Program-made: the position numbers and the translations under genes
Source of the DNA: Astropecten irregularis
Lineage: Eukaryota; Echinodermata; Asteroidea; Paxillosida; Astropectinidae
Length of the DNA: 64,000 nt
Direction: 5' to 3'
Assembly: GCA_963971285.1 (NCBI GenBank)
Contig: OZ020259.1
Coordinates: 2,728,001-2,792,000 of the forward strand
Part shown: positions 22,801 through 28,515 of the stretch, in pieces
Position numbering within the stretch: position 1 is the stretch's first letter
How the letters are laid out: each line of letters starts with the position of its first letter
Notes under the pieces: generated by a model
The model's input: the letters and a program-made list of their open reading frames with translations, nothing else
The model's database searches: none
What the model was told of the DNA's origin: nothing

Positions 22801-25800
22801 GGAATCTGTTACCGTTAGCAAAAAATTCTTCGCTTACGTTAGCAGACTTTTTGGGGAAGAGAAAAGACTTCAGAAATACTGTGGCCGTTTTTCACTGTTT
22901 TCTCAACAAGTGGGCATTTTATGGGACTGTAATTTTCACAGATAACTGTTATATCTGTCTTGATATTTGTGCCAATGAATCTGTATTTCTTTGACAAAAA
23001 CCAAAGTATGATATTACCTTTAATTCAAATTCCAATGTATTAGATTGTATTGCCACAGCATGTGTAGGCCCTCATTAAAATTTTGTCTGCTTTTTCCCAA
23101 ACCTAGTGCCTTTGCCAAACCTCGGATCCGGCTCAGGCTCCGGCTTCGTCTCTGTAATTCGGCCCATATGTGGAAATATAGGTTGTGGTTTTTCAGTGAA
23201 GCTGAAGCTCTGTTTTCCTTTTCAAAGCAGAGAATCTACTTCCGAATCGCAGCCAAAAGCCTCTATTTTGATACCTGTTTTTCTAGAATGGATGCACAAA
23301 ATGGAGCCTGAGCCAGAGCTGGAGCCGAGTTGGAAAAGGCACCAGTACACATGCAAAAAACAAAAAAAACGTCACCAAAAGCTGCAACTATTAATACCAT
23401 GCAGATTGAAACCATAATTAGTATGAACTGTGAAGGTCACATGCATATTGGCATAAAATGTACAGCCAGGGTGCCATATATAGACACACAATGTACATTG
23501 TAGTTTAGCACAGTCATGACAATATAAATGTGTCAGGTGTTCATATCATTAGACAATTTACAATGGCAATTAGTGAAATCGTGAAATGACTATATTGCGC
23601 GGTATTGCTACGTTTGTTTAGGAATTATTGTGGTCCTATTCCATAACATGACTTAAAATAGCACAGCACGTTTGTGGTTTTAACATCGTACCGATCAGCA
23701 CGGTTGTGTTATATTCAGCACACATCTAACCTTCCACTACAGTGCTTTAATTGTGTTGTCATAGGGCCTTTTCACACGACGCCAAAAAAACTCTCAACCT
23801 TTGAGAAATTCTCTCATGGTTGCGAAATCTTACAAAAGTGTCATCGTGCGAAAGGACACCAATGCTTGAGAGTGACCGACGTCCCTGGTGAATCCTTGAG
23901 AGATTTTGACCGAGGTCCAGACCTATGACAACAATTCTCAAGTGTCCCTTGCAAAGTATAGATGGGTCACGATTATAAATGTGTGAGTTTTGATTTATAA
24001 TTCTTTGTTTCATATATCAGTGCCTTTACCGCCAAAATGCAAGAGTCGGCCCCCGTCAAGAAGCCACTGAATCGCAGCAACAGCAGCGCCGATATGTACA
24101 TGTACGACAGGAACGAGGGTAGCATATCGGATTCCGCGGCTGATGTCAGCATACAGGAAGGCAAGAAGCGCAGGGCCAGCATCGGATACAAAATGGCGTC
24201 ACTAGTTGGTCTTTCCAAGAAGAGTAACAGTACATCCAATTTAGCAGGTAGGTAGAGAAAAACACCGATCTAATTCCTGAAGTTGTTGCAATTTGTGATT
24301 CATGCATTGCTCTGATCTCTCCAGGTCATACTTCGGGCTGGTTTGTTTTAGGCATAAGATCAGGGATCCTGCTGATCTGGATCCTATTTGAGCGTATCCT
24401 GCATGCGACATGGATCTGCAAGATCAGTGAGCGCGTGCCAAAACAAACAGGCCCTTGGTTGAACGGTATTTTATGCTTTTATTGGGATGATGCTGTTTGT
24501 GTTTTGTGTTATAATTCCATTTTTCGACCAATGATGTCTTCGCAGTTTGGTATTTAATATGTGCACAAGGTACTGTAAGAAAGCTTCATGTAGATGTGCA
24601 TCATGCCTAGATTTGTTGCGGTATTAAGGAAGAGAAACTTAAAATACTGGTCGGGCCTTGCCACTGAAAAGCCAGGCCAGTCACAAGCCTTCATTCAGGT
24701 CTGAAATTCTCCTCTTGTCAGCTCTGAACTTCAATAATACAATAGAGCCACTTAACCTAAATGAAGCTCAGCTTCAATCTGGATACTGTTCATCACTTTG
24801 TTTCTATTTGGACTCAATCTGTCAATCAGGTTTATGCCAACTATAACCCAGGACACAGCAGGGGCTTGAAGTTGATAGTACAAGGCAGGGGATTATAGAA
24901 GCCCAAGACCCCAGACAAAGCCCAGGCCTGGCCTGACTTTTCAGTGGCTAGGCCCGACCAGTATTGAAGTATTGGCAGATTGGGGGACAGATGTAGTATA
25001 GTCACTTTAATTGTATACCTAATATGTTCTATACAGTCATGCATACGTTTCTGTTTTTTGATGACCAAACAGGCAAGAAGCCTAGGACTAGTATAGTACG
25101 TAGCGAAGAAGTTGGCCTGGCTGCCGAGATGAGAAACCGTCTGCAGAAACAAGCGAGCCGAGAAAGCACGGATGGAAGCGTCTGCAGCTTCAGCAGCGAC
25201 AGCTCAAGCCAGTGAGTCTATACACGCCCAATGGAACCCATTGTAGTGTGTGATGAAGGACATGAAAGTACCCAGTGGTACCCAGTGGCACCCAGTGAAA
25301 CCCAATGGGTTGCAGAGCGCAGTGCCTAAATGGCACCCATCCTGTAGTGTCCATTTTTTATACAAGAAGACATTGTAAAGTGTATTCAAATGCTCAGGTT
25401 GTCCATATGCCCCTACAGTAATCTGCTTACCACACACTACCACAGTCTTCACAGGGGGACTGGATATTAAGGTACATATTGTCATACCAAATTCTATCAT
25501 CTTTATAATAAGTTCTGCTTTTTATTTTGTGACAATCAGACTTTGGCTACCTGGTAACTTCCGCATGGGGCCCGAGGGTCAGTTTGATGGCTTCCTGGAG
25601 GGTCTCGGACCGGCGCAGCTCGTGGGTCGACAGGTCCTCGGCTCCCCATGCCTAGGAGACATCCAGATCGGTATAGAGGACAAGCGCGGCTTGCTGGAAG
25701 TAGAAATCATCCGGGCTCGGGGATTGATGTGTAAATCGGTCTCCAAGATGCTACCTGGTGAGTTTAACTCTATCTCTGTCTTTCTCTAGTCAGCCCTGCA

Positions 25801-27108
25801 AACGTAACCATCTTCTCTTTCTAGTCCGTTGGCCTAGTGGTCTGGTGTGTCAAACTCAAGGTCTTGTTGTCAATCTACAAATTTTGTGGGTTCGAATCCA
25901 GCCATGGGTTGCAATGGTGCTTGCATCCCTTGGCAAGACGCTTTGTCACACATTGCTCCTCTTTACCCAGGTGTAAATGGGTACCTGTGAGAGTAGAGAT
26001 GGCTTTGTGGTTTGATTAGCCTTTGTGTGCTTTATAGCAGCCTGAGCTGTTTACTCCCCAGGGAGTTGAGATGGTTTCGGGAATTCAAAATATGTTTCTC
26101 ATTTTGCATTCTCAAGATTGACTTGACTTGAAAAAAATGACTTGTTTTTGACTTGACTTGTTTTTGACGCAGTGACTTGCGACTTGACTTGACTTGGAAC
26201 AAAATGACTCGAGACTTGACTTGACTTGTGAAAATTTGAATTGGTTACAACTCTGCCATTATCCATGATGATGAACCTTACCACTTGGTGTTTCTTCCAG
26301 CTCCTTACGTGAAGGTGTATCTGATGGACGGCAAGCGCTGTGTTGGTAAGAAGAAGACCAAGATTGCCCGGCGCACCTTGGACCCTCTCTACCAACAAGT
26401 GCTACAGTTTGAAGAGGACTACCACAACAAGATACTCCAGGTGAGAGAGAAACTCAAATGCTGGTCAGACCCAGCCGCTGAAAAGCCAGGCCTGGCCTGG
26501 GCTTTGCCTGAGGTTTTGGGCTTCTATAATCCCTATAGCCATTAAGTTAGGAAGAGAAACTTACATTTATGGGAAAAATACTGGTCAGGCCCAGCCACTG
26601 AAAAGCCAGGCTTTGTCCTGGGATCATAGTTGGCACTAACCTGATTGGCAGGTTGAGTCAGATTAGGCTTGCCCTTCTTCGACGTTGATGAGCACTGTAT
26701 ACTCAGTGCTTGTTAGGTGCGCATGAAAAAAAATCACATGCTGGCTCAGGTTGGATTCGAACCCACAACCTCCTGCTTACTAGTGCAGATGCCATTACGC
26801 TATAGGACACCGAGCTAGCTGGTGTCAGCGGGGTGAATCAAATCCTATATCGAAGCCGATATACCACAATTAATCATCATGAATATTAAATGATTTTGCA
26901 GATCACCGTTTGGGCAGACTATGGCAGGATGGAGCGTAAAGTCTTCATGGGTGTGGCCCAGATCATGCTGGACGATCTAGACCTGTCGCATCCCAGCATC
27001 GGTTACTACAAGCTGTTCAACACGTCCTCTATAGCCGAGCTTCACGGCCATAGAGCTTCCATATCCTCACTCGAGGGTTCAATGACGTCACTGGCCAGCG
27101 CCAAGTAA
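1593..27108 (+). CDS. RIMS: RIM-family active-zone protein, C-terminal two thirds (16 exons)
   Basis: Scaffold of the presynaptic active zone, which in animals tethers and primes vesicles and recruits calcium channels and RIM-BP. The joined exons (1593-1812, 3420-3543, 3874-3962, 4366-4520, 4958-5097, 5454-5619, 6060-6300, 7653-7727, 10824-10970, 12190-13191, 13542-13845, 24021-24247, 25073-25211, 25540-25757, 26301-26440, 26902-27108) keep phase throughout and give 1197 residues. Order: PDZ (about 1-115), C2A (about 197-320), long low-complexity linker with a RIM-BP-type RxxPxxP motif near residue 776, a conserved RIM block with EERARQIKLKM, the GKKRRASIG block, and C2B (about 1050-1175) with GLGPAQLVGRQ just before it. 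The zinc-finger/Rab3-binding half is not in the window, so the gene is partial at its 5' end. Both C2 domains lack most calcium-binding aspartates, as known for RIMs. Family assignment is from remembered RIM sequences and is very secure. Confidence 0.95.
1955..2310 (+). repeat. dispersed repeat M, copy 1
   Basis: About 350 bp found again in inverse orientation at about 32480-32850. Shared landmarks include TCCGAATCCTTCACGGTTAC, ACGATC near the middle, and TTTCCCATGGTGACCGTTTG. It is non-coding in both copies and does not look like a simple hairpin. Confidence 0.7.
2650..2958 (-). CDS. orphan 102-codon frame on the opposite strand in a RIM intron
   Basis: Not recognised. The frame has a less repetitive, protein-like composition (HVKLLRRHKQLHVYSGKP, IMKEIRYEPSSSCP, ending VRVRDDD and a stop). 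On the minus strand it is preceded by an acceptor-like ACATTCACAG at about 2937-2946, so it may be a terminal exon of a nested gene, a retro-fragment or chance. No start context or partner exon was found. Confidence 0.25.
   Translation of the reverse strand: MMASVMNIHSRAPSSSNPPPSLPILSYLRSSPLPYNTQPPDISLSQHVKLLRRHKQLHVYSGKPIYPDNLHAIMKEIRYEPSSSCPMISSKLREEVRVRDDD
3420..3543 (+). CDS. RIMS: RIM exon: second part of PDZ domain
   Basis: Acceptor TTTCTCTGCAG, donor GGG/GTAAGC, phase 1 to 2. Encodes GDEVLSWNGHNLQGKDVNEV and then the SEPQVELYVARPMG strand, which completes the PDZ fold. In vertebrate RIMs this region has the same wording (GDEVLEWNG). Confidence 0.93.
3874..3962 (+). CDS. RIMS: RIM exon: linker after PDZ
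   Basis: Acceptor TTGTGTTGCAG, donor AAA/GTAAGC; phases 2 in, 1 out, fitting both neighbours. Polar, basic linker (TREKIAQQFRSHRPDSITKR) between PDZ and C2A. Confidence 0.88.
4101..4270. mobile_element. fold-back element with GGCGGGnnGGGACACT arms
   Basis: Left arm CCATTACTGCAGTGTCCCCG and right arm GGACACTCCAGTAATGG are complements, with a second pair AACAAAATAATTT / AAATTATTTTTGTT. Non-coding, immediately 5' of the exon at 4366. Confidence 0.6.
4366..4520 (+). CDS. RIMS: RIM exon: linker before C2A
   Basis: Acceptor GACGTTGCAG, donor CAG/GTAAAA, phase 1 to 0. Ser/Pro- and Glu-rich (HKEEEEIPPQ, SVTITSPGSPG), ending GELQ directly before the first C2A strand. SPG motifs could be proline-directed phosphorylation sites, but this is only inferred. 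Confidence 0.88.
4631..4748. mobile_element. fold-back element, family C, copy 2 (left end lost)
   Basis: Starts in the CpG-rich core (CAACAGCGCACGCGCATGC) and ends with the family terminus TTCTCCAAAGTCTCCCATT. The left terminus is missing. Confidence 0.65.
4958..5097 (+). CDS. RIMS: RIM exon: C2A strands 1-3
   Basis: Acceptor AATATCGTAG, donor GGAG/GTAGGT, phase 0 to 2. Encodes MKLWYDSTNYQIGVTILS and NPYIKMYLHILPERR. The loop has NPY where calcium-binding C2 domains have DPY, so loop 1 lacks a calcium ligand. Confidence 0.94.
5190..5435 (+). repeat. intron-internal direct repeat next to a splice acceptor
   Basis: GAAATTGTAAGGTTGATTTG occurs at about 5196 and again at about 5396, each followed by AAACA and TTTTCTGT. 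The second copy runs into the pyrimidine tract of the acceptor at 5453, so it may contribute the branch-point region. Confidence 0.6.
5454..5619 (+). CDS. RIMS: RIM exon: C2A middle
   Basis: Acceptor CTGCCCTCTTTAG, donor GAG/GTACGT, phase 2 to 0. Encodes SKRRTKTLHKTLNPKWNQTF and LEVTVWDFEHYGAKEFLGE. The polybasic KRRTK patch and NPKWNQTF are hallmarks of RIM C2A. Loop 3 keeps one Asp but has Glu at the other ligand positions. Confidence 0.95.
6060..6300 (+). CDS. RIMS: RIM exon: end of C2A and start of linker
   Basis: Acceptor CCTCCTCGCAG, donor ACCG/GTAAGC, phase 0 to 1. LDDEPHCYSLRSH ends C2A as in other RIMs (LLDDEPHWY). It is followed by a His/Ser/Arg linker with an acidic stretch, SEFSDWDDG. 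Confidence 0.93.
6333..6438. mobile_element. fold-back element, family C, copy 3
   Basis: Both termini present (AATGGGAGACTTTTGAGAA, ACAAAGTCTCCCATT) with a shorter CpG-rich core. It begins about 30 bp after the donor of the C2A end exon. Confidence 0.7.
6569..6797. mobile_element. fold-back element, family A, copy
   Basis: Runs from GGCAATTTCACGGCCCTGC to AGCTCCATGAAATTGGTCC, with internal GATTGTTCTTTGGCTGTTGT and ACCATGAATATCAAATGGAA shared by all family members. Confidence 0.7.
7018..7061 (+). mobile_element. tRNA-like half element
   Basis: TACGGTATTCCGGAGGTCGC, then GGTTCGAATCCCACTCCAAT: anticodon 3' half plus T arm of the same tRNA-like family as 59990, without box A. Confidence 0.5.
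7415..7444 (-). ncRNA. hammerhead-ribozyme-like core, copy 1
   Basis: On the minus strand CTGATGA, a stem GACTAG / CTAGTC with loop AGCAGA, then GAAAC: the conserved hammerhead core with a perfect stem II. The roughly 50 bp that follow (CGTTGAGACCTTA...) match the copy at 51636. In Penelope-like retroelements such cores sit in the repeats at element ends. Stem III and the cleavage site are not clear here, so activity is unproven. Confidence 0.45.
7653..7727 (+). CDS. RIMS: RIM linker cassette exon 8a
   Basis: Short 75-nt exon with acceptor ATATTGCTGTAG and donor GAAG/GTGACT, phase 1 to 1. Encodes AASVVGVGDGASS, then a Cys/Pro piece (ECCPTPSVNE). Its first part matches the next exon (10824) residue for residue with mostly synonymous codon changes, which argues that it is truly coding. 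Being symmetrical, it can be skipped without changing frame. It has no ATG and is easily missed. Confidence 0.72.
7800..8233. mobile_element. 434-bp fold-back MITE with CAGGGTGT ends and TA flanks
   Basis: Starts TATA/CAGGGTGTACG and ends GCGACACCCTG/TATA. Arms include AACGCAACACTT, TCGAGAACTATTA and CTATGTCTTGGCTATCACCA, each with its complement in the other half. TA at both borders suggests a non-autonomous Tc1/mariner-type element. No transposase is present. Confidence 0.75.
8818..9115. repeat. repeat N with GAGCCTGAGCC motifs
   Basis: An open frame here is a repeat product. GGCTCAGACTC ... CTGAGCCTGAGCCTAAGCC form loose inverted arms, and a related sequence (GGCTCAGGCTCCGGCTTCGT) lies at about 23100-23330. 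No splice or start support for a gene. Confidence 0.5.
9475..9677. mobile_element. fold-back element, family F (CTGCAGCCGATTTCACAAAA)
   Basis: Left end GCAGCCGATTTCACAAAATG and right end TTTGTGAAATCGACTGC are complements. Inner repeats of GTTACGCAAC type. Non-coding. Confidence 0.7.
9901..10148. mobile_element. fold-back element, family A, reference copy
   Basis: Best-preserved copy: GGGGCCAATTTCACGG ... CATGAAATTGGCCC. About 250 bp, non-coding, with arms of GCTTAGCAC type next to the ends. A truncated relative follows directly at about 10152-10230. Confidence 0.8.
10349..10713. mobile_element. TTAA-flanked fold-back MITE, family B, copy
   Basis: Outer ends TTAA-AAGTAGTATCATACTTT and AAAGTATGATACTACCTTTAA are inverted repeats, and TTAA borders both sides. 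About 360 bp. Core words ATTCATGGGCAAAAATATCA and GATCTTTTAAAAGATC recur in all copies. TTAA targets are typical of piggyBac-type transposition. Confidence 0.75.
10824..10970 (+). CDS. RIMS: RIM linker cassette exon 8b
   Basis: 147-nt exon with acceptor GGTACGTCTGCAG and donor AATCG/GTAAAA, phase 1 to 1. Begins GSSVVGVGDGASVSSLG, then SPPPASEDDRPLND and a Ser/Arg tail. It is paralogous to exon 8a and could be a constitutive, cassette or mutually exclusive exon. Confidence 0.85.
11056..11336. mobile_element. fold-back element with GGGCTCGAAAT ends
   Basis: Left GGGCTCGAAATATCC, right GAAATTCGAGCCTTGC, with several TCTAGTGA/GGTCTAGT words in both halves. Non-coding. Confidence 0.6.
11859..11960. 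repeat. (TTTTTG)n microsatellite
   Basis: About 100 bp of near-perfect GTTTTT hexamers with three irregular units, in the intron before the long RD-rich exon. The Phe/Leu/Cys-rich frame across it is a repeat product. Confidence 0.9.
12190..13191 (+). CDS. RIMS: RIM exon: long RD/RE-rich linker with RIM-BP motif
   Basis: Unusually large 1002-nt exon, acceptor TTTTTCTACGTAG, donor AAAG/GTAAGA, phase 1 to 1. Coding from about 12440 to 12760 is dominated by alternating Arg/Asp and Arg/Glu dipeptides (for example RDRDPRTHDLRERDPRDRD), followed by Ser/Arg-rich sequence. Near the 3' end HRQLPQVPAHLK carries the RxxPxxP consensus bound by RIM-BP SH3 domains, as in vertebrate RIM1/2 (RQLPQ). The charged tract is far longer than I remember in vertebrate RIMs. 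Confidence 0.92.
13542..13845 (+). CDS. RIMS: RIM exon: conserved linker block
   Basis: Acceptor TTGACAAAAAG (weak pyrimidine tract), donor TGAG/GTAAGT, phase 1 to 2. IEERARQIKLKMKLNQYKQ and KSSDSNVSSTSDVSAI follow the vertebrate RIM linker (EERTRQMKIKM; SSDSDVSDVSAI). Also carries a Gly/Pro-rich insert, GAPGGGGPILEGPP. Confidence 0.94.
14341..14565. mobile_element. fold-back element, family A, copy in inverse orientation
   Basis: Contains TTTGATATTCATGGTCAGCG and AACAACAGCCAAAGAACAAT, the complement of the family core, and ends GTGAAATTGGCCCC. Confidence 0.75.
14675..14829. mobile_element. fold-back element, family J (GCAGGCGCGGTTCTA)
   Basis: Left GCAGGCGCGGTTCTACAG and right CTGTAGAACCGCGCCTGC are exact complements. 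A G-rich left half faces a C run in the right half. A larger member is at 30463-30769. Confidence 0.8.
15470..15575 (-). repeat. eroded hammerhead-like / retroelement-end repeat
   Basis: On the minus strand CTGAAGATGACCAG and, after a loop, CTGGCCGGAACGTCAAG. It has the layout of a degenerate hammerhead core (CTGAAGA for CTGATGA, GGAA for GAAA). Flanked by GGCTCTGAAAAGAGCC, a short hairpin. Confidence 0.35.
15610..15912. mobile_element. fold-back element with GCGCGGTATTTTT arms
   Basis: TTTTATCAATGCGCGGTATT and ACGCTTGAGGGCGC at the left; GCGCCCTCATGCGT and ATACTGCGCATTGAAGATAA at the right. Ends near AATACATTTTAT / ATAAAATCATTT. Confidence 0.65.
16634..16955. mobile_element. TTAA MITE, family B, truncated copy
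   Basis: Left end TTTAAAGGTAGAATCATACTTTGG and later the core GTTTTTCACTGTTTTCTCAA are present; the right terminus is missing. A short fragment of the same family is at 11669-11735. Confidence 0.6.
17559..17883. mobile_element. fold-back element with TATAGACCTTTCTTTTG ends
   Basis: TATAGACCTTTCTTTTG at the left and CAAAAGAAAGGTCTATA at the right are exact complements; GTTGGTTGGCAA and CTTGGTTGGCAA lie inside. Non-coding. Confidence 0.75.
18166..18381. mobile_element. fold-back element, family H, copy 1
   Basis: GGGCCTTTCCACACCACGCT at the left, CGTCGTGTGAAAAGGCC at the right, inner arms AACTCTCAACCATTGAG / TCAATGGTTGAGAGG. The unit CTCTCA (complement TGAGAG) recurs throughout. A second copy is at 23764-23955. 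Confidence 0.75.
18970..19224. mobile_element. fold-back element, family A-like variant
   Basis: Ends with AGCAGCTCTATGAAATTGGC and has TTAAGCACC near the left end. The core (CAGCCAAAACTCCTTGTGAA) is shared with 10152-10260 rather than with the main family. Confidence 0.55.
19452..19862. mobile_element. fold-back element with internal AACCAAAATTGT tandem units
   Basis: TGCAGGGGTCGAAATC at the left and ATTTCGACCCCTGCA at the right are complements. Inside, TTTTTAACCAAAATTGTGGG is repeated about five times at roughly 20-25 bp spacing (19515-19640). Confidence 0.7.
20042..20432. mobile_element. fold-back element, about 390 bp, CpG-rich core
   Basis: TTGGTACCATAGAGTTAAAT and AACTAGAGTGCGCGC at the left; GCACACTCTAGTTT and ATTTAACTCTATGGTTGGTA at the right. 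The core is rich in GCGC words and is unlike flanking AT-rich DNA. Confidence 0.75.
20754..21026. mobile_element. fold-back element with about 75-bp arms
   Basis: TGTAGCCCAATATTACTCCT, GACGTTGTTGTCGTATATA and GGCTACAGGAAAATGTATAT at the left have near-perfect complements at 20940-21015. This is the longest clean hairpin arm seen in the RIM intron. Confidence 0.8.
21300..21475 (+). other. GC-rich patch in the RIM intron, function unknown
   Basis: A locally CpG-richer stretch between AT-rich repeats, ending in GAACGAAG/GTTTGA, which is donor-like, and beginning after ACACCTTTCAG, which is acceptor-like. In the RIM frame it meets stops, so it is not a RIM coding exon in this phase. It could be a promoter or first exon of a short C2B-only RIM form; this is a guess. 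Confidence 0.2.
21678..22031. mobile_element. TTAA MITE, family B, copy
   Basis: TTAAAGGTAC...TAGTATCATACTTTGGT at the left and AGTATGAAACTACCTTTAA at the right, TTAA at both borders. A half copy of the same family follows at 22857-23023. Confidence 0.75.
22631..22795. mobile_element. short imperfect fold-back element
   Basis: GGCTCCGCGCTCGAGCTATT at the left against AAGCGCGGAGCTCTATTTC at the right, with CCGGATGTTTGGACAAA / TTTGTCCGAACATCTG inside. Imperfect, non-coding. Confidence 0.5.
23764..23955. mobile_element. fold-back element, family H, copy 2
   Basis: GGGCCTTTTCACACGACGCC then AACTCTCAACCTTTGAG; the right terminus is lost. Ends about 65 bp before the splice acceptor at 24020. Confidence 0.7.
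24021..24247 (+). CDS. RIMS: RIM exon: basic block before C2B
   Basis: Acceptor TTCATATATCAG, donor GCAG/GTAGGT, phase 2 to 1. Contains PLNRSNSSADMYMYD and EGKKRRASIG followed by LVGLSKKSNSTSNLAG, matching the vertebrate RIM block EGKKRRSS...VGLSRKSRSTSQL. RRAS is a basophilic-kinase-type site. Confidence 0.95.
24631..24975. mobile_element. fold-back element, family D, copy
   Basis: AAATACTGGTCGGGCCTTGC at the left and TAGGCCCGACCAGTATT at the right, with CACTGAAAAGCCAGGCC and its complement inside. Ends about 100 bp before the RIM exon at 25073. Confidence 0.7.
25073..25211 (+). CDS. RIMS: RIM exon: pre-C2B conserved segment
   Basis: Acceptor GATGACCAAACAG, donor GCCA/GTGAGT, phase 1 to 2. 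Encodes GLAAEMRNRLQKQASRESTD, equivalent to the highly conserved GLAVEMRN...RQASRESTDGS of RIM1-4, including the short C2B-only isoforms. Confidence 0.95.
25240..25320. repeat. 10-bp ACCCAGTGGN tandem units
   Basis: Four to five decamers (ACCCAGTGGT, ACCCAGTGGC, ACCCAGTGAA, ACCCAATGGG) directly after the donor at 25211. Confidence 0.75.
25540..25757 (+). CDS. RIMS: RIM exon: start of C2B
   Basis: Acceptor TTTGTGACAATCAG, donor CCTG/GTGAGT, phase 2 to 1. FLEGLGPAQLVGRQVLGSP and GDIQIGIEDKRGLLEVEIIR open the C2B domain, almost identical to family members. Confidence 0.96.
25822..26075 (+). mobile_element. tRNA-derived SINE
   Basis: Pol III box A TGGCCTAGTGG at 25830 and box B GGTTCGAATCC at 25889 in tRNA spacing, followed by a body with GGGTTGCAATGGTGCTTGCA and the tail CCAGGTGTAAATGGGTACC, wording I associate with SINEs of marine deuterostomes. 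It lies on the same strand as RIM, in the intron before 26301. Confidence 0.75.
26105..26235. repeat. (ACTTG)n-type simple repeat
   Basis: Irregular tandem array of GACTTGACTTG units with interruptions, following the SINE and ending about 65 bp before the next RIM acceptor. Confidence 0.8.
26301..26440 (+). CDS. RIMS: RIM exon: C2B middle
   Basis: Acceptor GGTGTTTCTTCCAG, donor CCAG/GTGAGA, phase 1 to 0. Encodes APYVKVYLMDGKRCVGKKKT and ARRTLDPLYQQVLQF. APY replaces the calcium-ligand DPY; the KKKTK patch of C2B is intact. Confidence 0.96.
26450..26660. mobile_element. fold-back element, family D, partial copies
   Basis: Two family D left arms in a row (TGCTGGTCAGACCCAGCCGC at about 26460 and ATACTGGTCAGGCCCAGCCA at about 26580), just after the donor at 26440. 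Confidence 0.6.
26740..26822 (-). mobile_element. tRNA-derived element, minus strand
   Basis: Read on the minus strand it has box A TAGCGTAATGG and box B GGTTCGAATCC, an anticodon-like stem TCTGC / GCAGG with an eight-base loop, and no clean acceptor stem. A decayed tRNA or a tRNA-SINE head rather than a working tRNA gene. Confidence 0.55.
26902..27108 (+). CDS. RIMS: RIM last coding exon: end of C2B and C-terminus
   Basis: Acceptor AAATGATTTTGCAG, TAA stop at 27106-27108. Encodes ITVWADYGRMERKVFMG, then YYKLFNTSS and the Ser-rich tail ISSLEGSMTSLASAK, which parallels the SSLESS ending of other RIMs. Confidence 0.96.
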   Translation: MTVWADYGRMERKVFMGVAQIMLDDLDLSHPSIGYYKLFNTSSIAELHGHRASISSLEGSMTSLASAK

Positions 27109-27555
27109 CCACCTTTGCTGGTGATCGAGCACATGCAACGTCCTACAACCAACCAAACTGCGGTATAGTTTCAAATAATATAACGCCGCCATCACCGTTT
27201 CTTAGTGAAAAATCATTTGTTCCAGACACCATGAGGTCAAACATGTCAGTAATATGTAGAAGTGCTCGTCATGTCTTATGTACGTGTTTTTTTTCCCGCA
27301 TGGACGTGTTTGCACTCGCTTTAGCCATGCATATGAACCCCACTTGACCTCATGGTTTATAGTTTGTAACGCATTTTAAATGTTATCATTACGAGAAGTT
27401 TTGATCAGGAAAAAAATTGACTAGGTAATTATTAGCAGGGTTCGTTTTCATACAGCTATGAGACAAAATAAGCTTTGCTACAAACAAGTTAGTGTTGCAA
27501 ACGTGGGCACCAACCTACAATTCTTGTTATAAAAGTTGGTTCATTCACGGCATGC

Positions 27556-27782
27556 AGGGGCCAATTTCATGGAGCTGCTAAGCACAAAAAAAAATTGCTT
27601 AGCACAAAATGTCTCTCACAATAAAACAAACCACCATTAAAAATTCCATTTGGTATTCATGGTCAGCGAACAACAGCCAAAGAACAATCACATGGAAATT
27701 TGGTTGTTAATCACGTTTATTAAAGACATAAATTTCACGGTTAGCAAATTTGTGTGCTAAGCATGGCCGCGAAATTGGCCCC
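27556..27782. mobile_element. fold-back element, family A, copy after the RIM gene
   Basis: GGGGCCAATTTCATGGAGC at the left, GCGAAATTGGCCCC at the right, with the inverse-orientation core. It lies in the probable 3' UTR of RIM, about 450 bp after the stop. Confidence 0.75.
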
Positions 27783-28330
27783 AGGATTTTTGCTGAACGT
27801 AATCAATCTTTGCTAGGCTGTGTTTGCTGTTTAAGCGGGTTCAAATCTCACAACTCTGCTTACCGTAAACACAAAATCGCTAACAAAAGCAGGAAATTCT
27901 GTGCTTACTAAAATCCTGTTTTCTGAATTGTAGCAAGGTATTTTCAGTTGTGCGTGTACGTTACAGTTTGCGTAACTAAGGATTTCTCAGTCCATGAATG
28001 TGAGCTCCTAGTTGATGTTGCCTTCCCATGGGGCACCACGCCCTCTTTCGTTTGCTCAGCGTGATGGCCGCACGTCATTTAAAATCAGGACTTGTTTGAT
28101 GACATCCCGTCCAGTCTGGTAGCCTCGCCTTAGTTCACGGGCGGAGTTTTTGTTCTTCTGATTGGCTGGATCTGAAAGCGGAAGGCTAATTAGTTTATCC
28201 TCTCTGTGCGCAACCCGGCCCTCTACAGGCGATATTTATCAACTTCAGTCGTCTGTTTCTTGGTGTGTGTATATACGCACGTACTCAGCTCCTGTGACCC
28301 TAACCTTCTGCATCTACCACACAAGACAAG

Positions 28331-28515
28331 AGCTGCTTACCACACACTACCACAGTCTCCACAGTAGGACTTGATATCAACCCTAACCCTCTGCATCTAC
28401 CACACAAGATGAGCTGCTTACCACACACTACCACCGTCTCCACAGGAGGACTGGATATCAACCCTAACCCTCTGCATCTACCACACAAGAGAAGAGCTGC
28501 TTACCACATACTACT
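28331..28515. repeat. about 82-bp tandem repeat, 2.3 copies
   Basis: AGCTGCTTACCACACACTAC starts at 28331, 28412 and 28495. Each unit contains ACCCTAACCCT, which is only by chance telomere-like. Related single units are near 15040-15130 and 25425-25460. Confidence 0.8.

Larger units (their letters stand above)
13846..24020. other. 10-kb RIM intron, repeat-rich, no exon recognised
   Basis: The intron holds fold-back elements at about 14341-14565, 14675-14829, 15610-15912, 17559-17883, 18166-18381, 20042-20432, 20754-21026, 21678-22031, 22631-22795 and 23764-23955. Apart from a GC-richer patch at about 21300-21475 the remainder is AT-rich. Open frames here lack splice support in RIM phase. Confidence 0.6.

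Noticed and set aside
28380..28480. Telomere-like ACCCTAACCCT words
   Set aside because: They occur once per unit in an 82-bp tandem and not as a pure telomeric array.
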